A stretch of 47,406 nt of DNA from Chloroflexota bacterium (GTDB lineage: Bacteria > Chloroflexota > Anaerolineae > Anaerolineales > UBA4823): positions 1 through 47,406 of the forward strand of contig JAAYXE010000001.1 of assembly GCA_012516075.1 (NCBI GenBank). Reading direction: 5' to 3'. Below, piece by piece: positions 35,721 to 42,913 of the stretch; the stretch's first letter is position 1; each line of letters starts with the position of its first letter. Below the pieces are notes generated by a model. The model saw nothing but the letters and a program-made list of their open reading frames with translations. It did no database searches and was not told the DNA's origin. The position numbers and the translations under genes are program-made.

Positions 35721-35810
35721 TTAGATATTAACCGACATTGCACAAAGGACCATAATAACAACAATGATGAGCAGCAGCAGTGGATAGGCGTTAATTTTAA
35801 AGTTTCCCAT
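35721..35810 (-). CDS. Small ORF: 29-residue single-span membrane peptide
   Basis: Read on the minus strand, ATG at 35810 to TAA at 35723-35721 encodes 29 residues. A polar start (MGNFKINAYP) is followed by a continuous hydrophobic segment (LLLLIIVVIMVLCAM) and a short SVNI tail. GGAG lies seven bases before the ATG, a good ribosome-binding site. A TATACT box (35873-35868) could start transcription about 50 bases upstream. It lies 165 bases after hom on the same strand. The pattern fits small membrane proteins such as KdpF or CydX in size, but neither partner is nearby. Confidence 0.55.
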   Translation of the reverse strand: MGNFKINAYPLLLLIIVVIMVLCAMSVNI

Positions 35811-35931
35811 GATTTGACTCCAGGCAATTTAATGATGGAGGCCTCCTGGGTGGGAGATCCTCGCTATAGTATAAAAGATTTTCCGCCGTTCGGAGCTATT
35901 CTAATCTATTTTTACTCGATGCCATCGATAA

Positions 35932-35948
35932 ACCTGCCGCAGGCAGGT
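35932..35948 (-). terminator. Short GC-rich hairpin after hom
   Basis: ACCTGCC (35932-35938) pairs with GGCAGGT (35942-35948) around a three-base loop, 28 bases after the hom stop. On minus it is followed by TTTATC. A weak terminator is likely. Confidence 0.4.
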
Positions 35949-35975
35949 ATGCCGGTGGCAGGCTGCCTGACCGGC

Positions 35976-37007
35976 TCATACCGACCGGACTGCATTAAGG
36001 AAATCGGCAAACAGTCCGTATGCTGTGGTATCGGGTCCTGGATCGGCTTCGATTACGGTGAGCAGACCGAGCACATCCGTTTCGAACTGGACAATACTGG
36101 TCGAGCCCTCCACGCCGAACAGCGGCGACGCTGCATCCACCAGCTGCGGTGCAACGCAGGCCCGCACCCCTTGGCCCTGGCGCTCTGCAGTGCAGACCAG
36201 CTTCCAGCGCTTGTTCTCAGCCCTCGCCGCGCGGATATCTTCAGGCGTAATGCGGCGGATGCCTTCACGCTCAACTTCCTGTGGTTTCAGGTTCACGCCC
36301 ATGAGGACGGTAGACAGAGCTGCAACCTTAACCGCCGCGTCCCACCCGTCCACATCACCGCTGGGGTCCGTTTCCGCCAGCCCGATTTCCTGGCAGTAAG
36401 CAACAGCCTGCTCAAAAGTTTCGCCCTGTTCCATGCGCGTCAGGATCATGTTGGTGGTTGAGTTCAGGATGCCGCGAAAACTGCGTAGATGAGCCGCCGG
36501 CAGTGTCTCGCGAAATAGTGAAAAGATGGGCGCGCCGTCCATAACGGTGGATTCAAAGTAAAAACGGACGCCTCTGGAACGGGCCAGTTCTCGCAGTTCG
36601 GAGTATGCATGCACCACCGGGCCTTTATTGGCCGTAATGGCATGCATCCCCAGTTCCAGGGCCTGCTTCAGATGATCGACCGCCGGCTGCCCGCTTTCGT
36701 AATTCACCGGGGTGTTTTCAAACAGCACCTGTGCCTGCGAGCGGCGGATAAAGTCGAATGCGTTCACAGGTACCGGCTGTGTGGACAGCGAGTCCAGCCG
36801 CTCCCCGGCTTCCATAAGCTGCAGCGCCCGCTCAAGTTCGATGCCATTTGGATTCAACGCACTTCCATGGCGCCCGGTGGCGATGCCGGTGACGTCGAAG
36901 GTCAGATCATACAGGGAGCGCAGTTCATCGGCTTTCCTCAGAAGCAGGCGCGCAAGCGCCTGTCCGACATTCCCAAACCCTAGCAGAGCCAGATGATAAT
37001 GGGGCAT
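35976..37007 (-). CDS. hom: Homoserine dehydrogenase
   Basis: A 343-residue short-form homoserine dehydrogenase without the C-terminal ACT domain. The NAD(P) motif is LLGFGNVGQALA (about 8-19), the TANKGPVV motif is at 125-132 with Lys128, and the catalytic region is GILNSTTNMILTRME and ETDPSGDVDGWDAAVKVA. It reduces aspartate semialdehyde to homoserine on the path to threonine and methionine. GGAG precedes the ATG by five bases. Missing ACT suggests no direct allosteric threonine control. It is 36 bases after the SCO1664 gene. Confidence 0.95.
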   Translation of the reverse strand: MPHYHLALLGFGNVGQALARLLLRKADELRSLYDLTFDVTGIATGRHGSALNPNGIELERALQLMEAGERLDSLSTQPVPVNAFDFIRRSQAQVLFENTPVNYESGQPAVDHLKQALELGMHAITANKGPVVHAYSELRELARSRGVRFYFESTVMDGAPIFSLFRETLPAAHLRSFRGILNSTTNMILTRMEQGETFEQAVAYCQEIGLAETDPSGDVDGWDAAVKVAALSTVLMGVNLKPQEVEREGIRRITPEDIRAARAENKRWKLVCTAERQGQGVRACVAPQLVDAASPLFGVEGSTSIVQFETDVLGLLTVIEADPGPDTTAYGLFADFLNAVRSV

Positions 37008-37043
37008 CTTTTCTCCGTTTACCAGTGTTGATCACTCAGTTTA

Positions 37044-37781
37044 TTAAATTTGTGGCCAGGGATACGGCCTGCGGTACGGATTGGGAGGCGGAAAGCGGTT
37101 GAGCGCTACCAGGTTCTTTGCCCGCACGCTCAGCATTTTGATCTCTTCTTTGTTCAAATAGGGCCTCAGCTCCGTCGCCAGGCGGGATGGCGCATCCCCC
37201 TCAGGTTCAAGCAGCTTGATGAACCGGTTCAGGTCGGCGCATAGATCCTCCGGAAGTGGTTCACCGGAAAAATCCCAGATGACCGTCCTCAGCTTTTCCT
37301 CTACGTGAAAACAAACCCCATGATCGATTAACCAGATATGCCGGTCAGGGTCGATCAAGATATGGCTGCCTTTACGATCGGCATTGTTGATGAGCAGATC
37401 GAACAGCGCGGTTGGCCGCAGCCGCTGTAGATCTTCGTCGCTGAAGTTGAAATAGTGATACTCGGGATCGTGTTCAATAAACAGCTGCACAGATCCTGCG
37501 CCGATAGGTGCCTTTTTCCGGTATACCGTCGGAGGCACCAGCTCCCACCCCAGTGCCTCGCTGACAATAAAAGCCGCTACCTCCCTCTTGGCCAGGGTGG
37601 CGACTGGAAAATCCCATAGAGGGCGTTCTCCCCGTGTGGGTTTATATACCCCGGCCAGAGTCTGGCCTTCATGTTCAATCTGCACCAGGAAGGTGTAGTT
37701 CGAACCCCACAAAAACTCGCCCTGAATGGTTATCTTTCCTTTTTCAAGAGCGATGAGGGTATCGGCAAACGATAAAGACAT
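37044..37781 (-). CDS. SCO1664-family protein with PI3/4-kinase-like features
   Basis: A 245-residue protein I recognise as the SCO1664 family, which accompanies DUF3090 and a histidine phosphatase in many Actinobacteria. It shows kinase-like residues: Lys47 in VYKPTRGE (nucleotide lysine), Glu67 in REVAAF, Asn133 and Asp135 in LLINNADRKGSH, and Asp153 in LIDHG, the order seen in HipA and PI3/4-type kinases. A proline-rich tail closes it. The activity is untested to my knowledge. It lies 62 bases after DUF3090. Confidence 0.85.
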   Translation of the reverse strand: MSLSFADTLIALEKGKITIQGEFLWGSNYTFLVQIEHEGQTLAGVYKPTRGERPLWDFPVATLAKREVAAFIVSEALGWELVPPTVYRKKAPIGAGSVQLFIEHDPEYHYFNFSDEDLQRLRPTALFDLLINNADRKGSHILIDPDRHIWLIDHGVCFHVEEKLRTVIWDFSGEPLPEDLCADLNRFIKLLEPEGDAPSRLATELRPYLNKEEIKMLSVRAKNLVALNRFPPPNPYRRPYPWPQI

Positions 37782-37843
37782 AAAGAATGGGGTGAATCTA
37801 TATCAGCAGAACCCCGGTGCGGGCCCTCTGTCTTCCAGGGCGG

Positions 37844-38371
37844 TTAATGCATGTGCCCATTCTTTTTGGGACAAAAATGACCCTCGGGATCCATTGGCTG
37901 CCCGCACTGCGGACAGATCGCGCGTCCGCGTGAGGCTACCTCCATACCCCAATGGCACATGGCGCGCAGTTGAGAGCGAGTGCACCAGAAGCGCACAACG
38001 CTGGCATCCTCACCTTCCTCGCCTTCGGGCACCATTTCGCGCGCCACCAGCACAACCAGATCGCGCTCGGCATCATACCCCAGCCCTAACTCTCCGACCC
38101 GAAACAGAGGGTCGACAGGGGGGTTGATGTGCATCTTCTCTTCTTCGAACTCTGCCGAGGCGTCTGGCAGGTTCGGGTATTTTTCATAAATTTCCGCCAG
38201 GAACTGTTCCAGGCCGACAGCCAGCGATTGAATCTGGATTTTCTCGACAATCACCGTAATGGTTCGCTCGCCCTGCCATCCCTGAATATAGAAAACCCGC
38301 TTTCCAGGGGTGCCTATGGCATCGGTCGTGATATGACTGACCGGTTGCAGGTCAATTTCGATGGACGGCAT
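37844..38371 (-). CDS. DUF3090-family protein with C-terminal zinc ribbon
   Basis: A 175-residue DUF3090 protein. The mixed alpha/beta body contains GKRVFYIQGWQGERTITVIVEK in blocks and an FRVGELGLGYD strand. The C-terminus has CPQC (Cys153, Cys156), then Cys167 and nearby histidines (173, 175), a probable zinc ribbon. GAGGAG is five bases before the ATG. The function is unknown; the family is nearly always beside SCO1664 and a histidine phosphatase, as here, so all three probably act together. Confidence 0.9.
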   Translation of the reverse strand: MPSIEIDLQPVSHITTDAIGTPGKRVFYIQGWQGERTITVIVEKIQIQSLAVGLEQFLAEIYEKYPNLPDASAEFEEEKMHINPPVDPLFRVGELGLGYDAERDLVVLVAREMVPEGEEGEDASVVRFWCTRSQLRAMCHWGMEVASRGRAICPQCGQPMDPEGHFCPKKNGHMH

Positions 38372-38476
38372 AATGACTCCTCATTAGCCCGGGAGATATA
38401 CCCCGGGAATACATTTCATAAATATGAGTATACCAGAATCAGGGTATCGTCTGTCGAGCAGAAACATAGAAATGGA

Positions 38477-39118
38477 TTAATTTTTGTCCACTTTTTTTTC
38501 TTCAGGCTGTTCTGTAAAGGCGGTTACTTCATAGTTAAGAGTCAGCAGACGGCTGGAGCCTTCGTCCAGCGCCAGAGCGCTGATCGAGCCAGGTGCCACA
38601 TGCAGGCGTTGAAACATATCCAGCGGCAGCCCGATAAAATATGCCACCGCCAGCTTGATCACGTCCGAATGGGTTACACAGGCGATGAGGTCTTTGGGTT
38701 CATGCAGCGCAGAAAGTTCCTGAATTTCATGCACGATGCGCGCCTGGGCTTCGCCGAAGGTTTCCCCACCCGGAAAACGAACCAGCGAAGGCGTATACTG
38801 AACCCTTCGCCAAACCTTCAGCCGGCTCAGACCTTTAAGTTTCTTGTCCTGCCATTCCCCAAAATCGATTTCAACCAGGCCCGGACGCTGGATGACCTCC
38901 AGCCCGAGTGCCTTTGCCAGCGGCTCGGCGGTTTCCATCGTCCGTTCCAGCGGGCTGCTGTAAACCGCCTTGATCGGCACTTTACATAACCTATCAGCCA
39001 CTGCCTGGGCCTGCATCTGTCCCTTTTTATTTAAATGCACGCCTGGTAACCGTCCTGCCAGGCGCCCTTTCTTCACGTAATCATTTTCCCCGTGGCGAAT
39101 AAACAAGATAACGGTCAT
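38477..39118 (-). CDS. Histidine phosphatase family protein (MSMEG_4193-like)
   Basis: A 213-residue phosphoglycerate-mutase-type phosphatase. The catalytic RHG is at Arg8-His9-Gly10, Arg59 lies in SSPLERTMETAEP, the acidic residue in EIDFGEW (about 83), and the second His150 in CVTHSDVIK. It belongs to the group that travels with DUF3090 and SCO1664. It removes a phosphate through a phospho-histidine; the substrate is unknown. Its start is eight bases after rarA, and DUF3090 follows after 105 bases. Confidence 0.92.
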   Translation of the reverse strand: MTVILFIRHGENDYVKKGRLAGRLPGVHLNKKGQMQAQAVADRLCKVPIKAVYSSPLERTMETAEPLAKALGLEVIQRPGLVEIDFGEWQDKKLKGLSRLKVWRRVQYTPSLVRFPGGETFGEAQARIVHEIQELSALHEPKDLIACVTHSDVIKLAVAYFIGLPLDMFQRLHVAPGSISALALDEGSSRLLTLNYEVTAFTEQPEEKKVDKN

Positions 39119-39126
39119 GTTGTGGG

Positions 39127-40539
39127 TTATCCCCCGGCTTTGTGTTTGGCCTTGATCTCCTTGATTTGATCTTCAGACAGTTCCGGCAGCGTTTCGCTAC
39201 GCTCCAACCCCAGCGCCTTACGCTGCGCCTCACGCCAGCGCGCCAGCCGGTCTGCGACTTCCGCTTCGTATCCCTGATTTGATGGCCGGTAGAAATAGGT
39301 TCCCAGCAGCCCTCTCGGCAGGTACTGCTGGGGCAGGAAATGATCCGGGTGCTCGTGCGGGTATTGGTAGCCTTTCCCGTGCCCCAGCGCGTGCGCATCG
39401 CGATTCGCATCCTGCAAATGCTGCGGTACTTCTGTTTGACCTTCCGCCTCAATCAATTGAAAAGCCTTAAAATAAGCGCCCGCAGAATTCGACTTCGGCG
39501 CGGTGGCCAGATAAAGCGTGGCCTCCACAATCGGGTAGATACCTTCTGGCATGCCAACATAATCGAATGCCTGCGCCGCTGCGCTGGCCACGACCAGCCC
39601 CAGCGGATCCCCCAGGCCGATGTCCTCTCCGGCCAGGATCAACAACCGCCGCAGAATAAAACGCGGATCCTCGCCTGCATAAAGCATTTTCGCCAGCCAG
39701 TACAGCGCCGCGTCGGGATCAGAACCGCGTACCGACTTGATAAAAGCTGAGATCGTGTCGTAGTGTGCGTCGCCGTCTTTATCATACAACACCGCCCGGC
39801 GCTGGATCGACTCCTGGGCCACTTCCAGCGTAATATGGATCACGCCATCTGTTTCAGGCGGCGTGCTCTCCACAGCCAGTTCCAGCGCGTTCAGCGCATT
39901 ACGGGCATCTCCACCCGCAACGCGGATGAGATGCTGCAAGGCATCCTCATCCATGTGAATCTTGCGCTGGCCATAACCTCGTTCAGGATCGGTCAGGGCG
40001 CGTTCAAGAATGCGGCGTACATCTTCTTCCTGGAGTGGACGAAGCTGGAATACACGGGATCTTGAGACCAGCGCCCCAATGACCTCAAAATACGGGTTCT
40101 CCGTCGTTGCCCCGATTAAAGTGACCGTGCCGTTCTCTACGTGCGGCAGCAGGGCATCCTGCTGGGCTTTATTCCAGCGGTGAACCTCGTCCACGAACAG
40201 GATTGTCTTCTTCTGGTACAGCCGCCGGCGCTCCAGGGCATCATCGATCACCTTACGCAGCTCGGCCTTGCCCGACATCACGGCTGAAAGAGTCTCAAAA
40301 TGGGAGCGCGTCTGGTTGGCGATGATCTGCGCCAGCGTCGTCTTACCCGTTCCAGGCGGTCCCCACAGAATAATCGACGAAAACATGCGGTCGGCTTCAA
40401 TCGCCCGGCGCAGCAGCTTCCCCGGCCCGACGACGTGCTCCTGACCGATATACTCGTCCAGCGTGCGCGGCCGCATGCGCGCCGCCAGGGGCGCTTCAGT
40501 CTTCATACTTTCCTGCATGGCATGGTCGAAGAGGTCCAT
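39127..40539 (-). CDS. rarA: Replication-associated recombination protein A (RarA/MgsA)
   Basis: A 470-residue AAA+ ATPase. [22 protein letters not shown] is the family start, Walker A is GPPGTGKT (60-67), Walker B DEVHRWN (117-123), sensor 1 GATTENP, and the C-terminal MgsA tetramerisation region carries the [23 protein letters not shown] stretch in blocks. It acts at stalled forks with single-stranded-DNA-binding protein. It probably shares a transcript with the histidine phosphatase (gap of eight bases). Confidence 0.96.
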   Translation of the reverse strand: MDLFDHAMQESMKTEAPLAARMRPRTLDEYIGQEHVVGPGKLLRRAIEADRMFSSIILWGPPGTGKTTLAQIIANQTRSHFETLSAVMSGKAELRKVIDDALERRRLYQKKTILFVDEVHRWNKAQQDALLPHVENGTVTLIGATTENPYFEVIGALVSRSRVFQLRPLQEEDVRRILERALTDPERGYGQRKIHMDEDALQHLIRVAGGDARNALNALELAVESTPPETDGVIHITLEVAQESIQRRAVLYDKDGDAHYDTISAFIKSVRGSDPDAALYWLAKMLYAGEDPRFILRRLLILAGEDIGLGDPLGLVVASAAAQAFDYVGMPEGIYPIVEATLYLATAPKSNSAGAYFKAFQLIEAEGQTEVPQHLQDANRDAHALGHGKGYQYPHEHPDHFLPQQYLPRGLLGTYFYRPSNQGYEAEVADRLARWREAQRKALGLERSETLPELSEDQIKEIKAKHKAGG

Positions 40540-40606
40540 ATCAGCATTATCTTACTACATTCGTGAGTTTTTAAGGTTCCTGGATGAATTACTGCGACTG
40601 ATTAAA

Positions 40607-41548
40607 TTATTCCCAGATGGTATCCATGCACGAAATCAAAAACCGGTCGGTACCGATGCCGAAGATGCGGCGTGCTTCTTGAAGCGTCACATCAGGGGCA
40701 AGGGGTTTCACCAGGAAAGCGCTCCAATCGGGATGGGCGATCTGGTAACCGGCCTGCCTCAGACTGGCGATTTCAACGGGGCGGCTGGCCTTCACGTACA
40801 CACATGCTGTTTTTTCTCGAGAAGCCAGTGCTGCCGCAGCCTCTCCCGGATTCACTCCGTTTTTCAATATCAGATCGCGAACATATAAAATGGATCGATC
40901 CACAGAAGTCAGCGCGAAACCGACTGGCTGGTCATTTTCCCATAAGATTTGAATCTCATCGAGCTTGACCCTCTCCTGCAATCGTGAAAAAGGTTTCTGC
41001 CGCAAGGTAAAGCCCAGGAGGCCTCTGGCAGCATCTCGAAACACCTGTTCTGTAAGATCGTATCCGCCCTGATCCGGCGGCACAGCGCGCAGCCGGGTGG
41101 GCTGGTGCGCCGTTTCCCAGCGTGCCACAGCCGTTGCCCAGATTTCCATATCCTCGTACCCGCTTCGGCGAAACAACTGGTAGGCACTGAGAGAACGCTT
41201 TGTATGGAATATAGAAAAACGCAGCCCGATCGCGTGCATGCGTACATGTACCTCTTCTAGCAGGCGGGTTGCGATGCCGCGGCCGGTGTACTGCGGATGT
41301 ATGCAAACCGCCCAAAAGCAGCCCACATCCTCCCAGCCCGCGATCGTGAGCACCGGCTGGGGATAAACACCAGCATAACCAACGACCATGTCATCCTCAA
41401 CTGCGCAGACGGATAAATCGGGATGCGGGGGATGGGCAGTGCGCTGGAGGTGTTCACTGATTTCGGGTGTCAGGGCGGAACCCAGAGCGAGCATGGTAAT
41501 GTGAAACACATCTTCTGGATCGACCTGGTCATAAGCTAAGATTTCCAT
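40607..41548 (-). CDS. GNAT-family N-acetyltransferase, probably two GNAT domains
   Basis: A 313-residue protein. The first GNAT domain (about 1-150) has the acetyl-CoA motif HPQYTGRGIATRLLEE. The second half (about 165-300) has GNAT-like strand spacing (GFALTSVDRSILYVRDLIL) but no clear Q/R-x-x-G-x-G/A, so it may be degenerate. GAGGAA precedes the ATG. The substrate is unknown. It lies upstream of rarA on the same strand with a gap of 67 bases. Confidence 0.85.
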   Translation of the reverse strand: MEILAYDQVDPEDVFHITMLALGSALTPEISEHLQRTAHPPHPDLSVCAVEDDMVVGYAGVYPQPVLTIAGWEDVGCFWAVCIHPQYTGRGIATRLLEEVHVRMHAIGLRFSIFHTKRSLSAYQLFRRSGYEDMEIWATAVARWETAHQPTRLRAVPPDQGGYDLTEQVFRDAARGLLGFTLRQKPFSRLQERVKLDEIQILWENDQPVGFALTSVDRSILYVRDLILKNGVNPGEAAAALASREKTACVYVKASRPVEIASLRQAGYQIAHPDWSAFLVKPLAPDVTLQEARRIFGIGTDRFLISCMDTIWE

Positions 41549-41668
41549 TCAGTTCCTCGACTGGATCTGCACAAAATAACTTTGTATTTTTCAATGGCAT
41601 CGATACGCATTGATAACGGGTTCAAATAGTTTTTTTCTGGTGCGATGCCGTCCCAGGTTTATGCGTTC

Positions 41669-41728
41669 TAAAAAGTAAACGATCCCCTCTGTACGCTACT
41701 GCATAGGCAGCCTGGTGCAGAGGGGATC
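41669..41728 (-). terminator. Intrinsic terminator of cupredoxin operon
   Basis: On minus, GATCCCCTCTG (41728-41718 complement) pairs with CAGAGGGGATC (41691-41681 complement), 11 perfect base pairs, followed by GTTTACTTTTTAG (41680-41668). It lies directly after the cupredoxin stop. Confidence 0.7.
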
Positions 41729-41735
41729 TCCCGTT

Positions 41736-42164
41736 TTATGGCTCACCAACGACCAGTGCACCTTCCATCCCCACCTGGCGGTGGCCCGATACGGTGCAGA
41801 AATAACTAAACTTACCCGCTGAGGTAACTCCGAAAGTCACCTCAGTGGATTGTCCTTTCGCAGAGATTACGCTGGTTGCTGCGTTTACTTCGGGGATGGC
41901 CAGATCGTGGGGCATGTCGTCGCCGTTGATCAGGGTAATACGTACCGTTTCGCCCTGCAGGGCAGTCAGGTCGGGATTGGTCATACCGTCGATCTCCCCT
42001 CCAACCCCTTTGAAAACCATCCGCCCGGCATCCATCGCTGGCGTGAGCGTGTACTCAACGTCAGAATTTGCATCTCCCTGTGCTGAAGGCTGCTGTGAGC
42101 AGCCTCCAGCAAACAGGGTCAGCAGGATTATCAGTAGAAGAAATGAGACACAAAGTACATTCAT
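41736..42164 (-). CDS. Cupredoxin (plastocyanin-like) lipoprotein
   Basis: A 142-residue exported copper protein. The signal peptide ends in FAGGC, a lipobox with Cys22 as the likely lipidated residue. The type I copper ligands are His86 (DMPHDLAI), Cys123 (YFCTVSGH), His128 and Met133. It should carry single electrons at the outer face of the membrane, perhaps to a terminal oxidase or nitrite/nitrous oxide reductase, though none is in the window. It lies 35 bases after a four-helix membrane protein and is followed by a terminator. Confidence 0.92.
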   Translation of the reverse strand: MNVLCVSFLLLIILLTLFAGGCSQQPSAQGDANSDVEYTLTPAMDAGRMVFKGVGGEIDGMTNPDLTALQGETVRITLINGDDMPHDLAIPEVNAATSVISAKGQSTEVTFGVTSAGKFSYFCTVSGHRQVGMEGALVVGEP

Positions 42165-42199
42165 GGTAAAGCTCCAGATACATTCCTAACTTACGATCC

Positions 42200-42724
42200 T
42201 TAGAACGGCCAGTAGCGTGCCGTCGCCATGGTCGACATCGAGATGAACAGCATCACAAAGTCGACTAGTTCGGCGCGCGAGAGCTTTTTTCCCAGGGCAT
42301 GGAGGACGTTAATTTGATCGGGTGTAGGGCTGCCGCCCGAGGATCCAATCTGCGCACTCAGTGCACCCATCTGTGCTGAGGTTCGACCAATGCCGAAGAA
42401 ACCGATGAAAAAGGCGGCAACCCCGGCGAGAGCGCCGATGGTGAAACCCAGGCCGGGTCCCGTTCTGATCCAGGCCAGGTTAAACCCTCCCGAAGCGTAG
42501 ATGTACAGAGCGCCTCCGGCCAGCACAGTCAGAAGGCTGGTGGTAATCATGAAGACCGGGTACTTCCGCCTCTCAGCCAGGGATCGCATGAACTGCGAGC
42601 CTGCCGGACCGATGGCTTTGATCGAGGGCTTGAAGAAAAACAAATAAGATATGGCTGCGCCGATCCAGAGTGCGCCGGCAAAAACGTGAACGATGCGAAA
42701 CAGGATTAACAGAGAGGTGTTCAT
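42200..42724 (-). CDS. Four-helix membrane protein (DUF2269/CopD-like)
   Basis: A 174-residue integral membrane protein with about four hydrophobic segments: LLILFRIVHVFAGALWIGAA, a second at about 55-77, a third at about 90-112, and a C-terminal one. His13 in RIVHVFAGALWIG resembles the DUF2269 and CopD families. AAGGAG is eight bases before the ATG. It shares an operon with the cupredoxin, which suggests a role in copper handling or electron transfer; this is inferred. Confidence 0.75.
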   Translation of the reverse strand: MNTSLLILFRIVHVFAGALWIGAAISYLFFFKPSIKAIGPAGSQFMRSLAERRKYPVFMITTSLLTVLAGGALYIYASGGFNLAWIRTGPGLGFTIGALAGVAAFFIGFFGIGRTSAQMGALSAQIGSSGGSPTPDQINVLHALGKKLSRAELVDFVMLFISMSTMATARYWPF

Positions 42725-42913
42725 GGTTTTTCTCCTTCACAAAATAAGGTTCTACGGTTCTATGAGCCATTAAACACCCCGACCGGTTCAAGATTGGGTC
42801 ACCAGACTCACCCTCCGGCTAACCCAAAATATGCTACAATTTTTATGAACATCATCAGAATCCATTGCTCTGGGAATTGAAAGCAGTTTTTTGAAAATGA
42901 GCAGCCGGTCGGA

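Noticed and set aside
35976..36461. Long plus-strand reading frame starting near 35676 and running through hom
   Set aside because: It lies antisense to homoserine dehydrogenase, whose motifs are unmistakable; the frame is low in conserved features and is a by-product of the hom codons.
42746..42763. GGTTCTACGGTTCTA direct repeat considered as a second SOS box
   Set aside because: Both halves have the same orientation (GTTC-N4-GTTC), so it is not the GAAC-N4-GTTC dyad.
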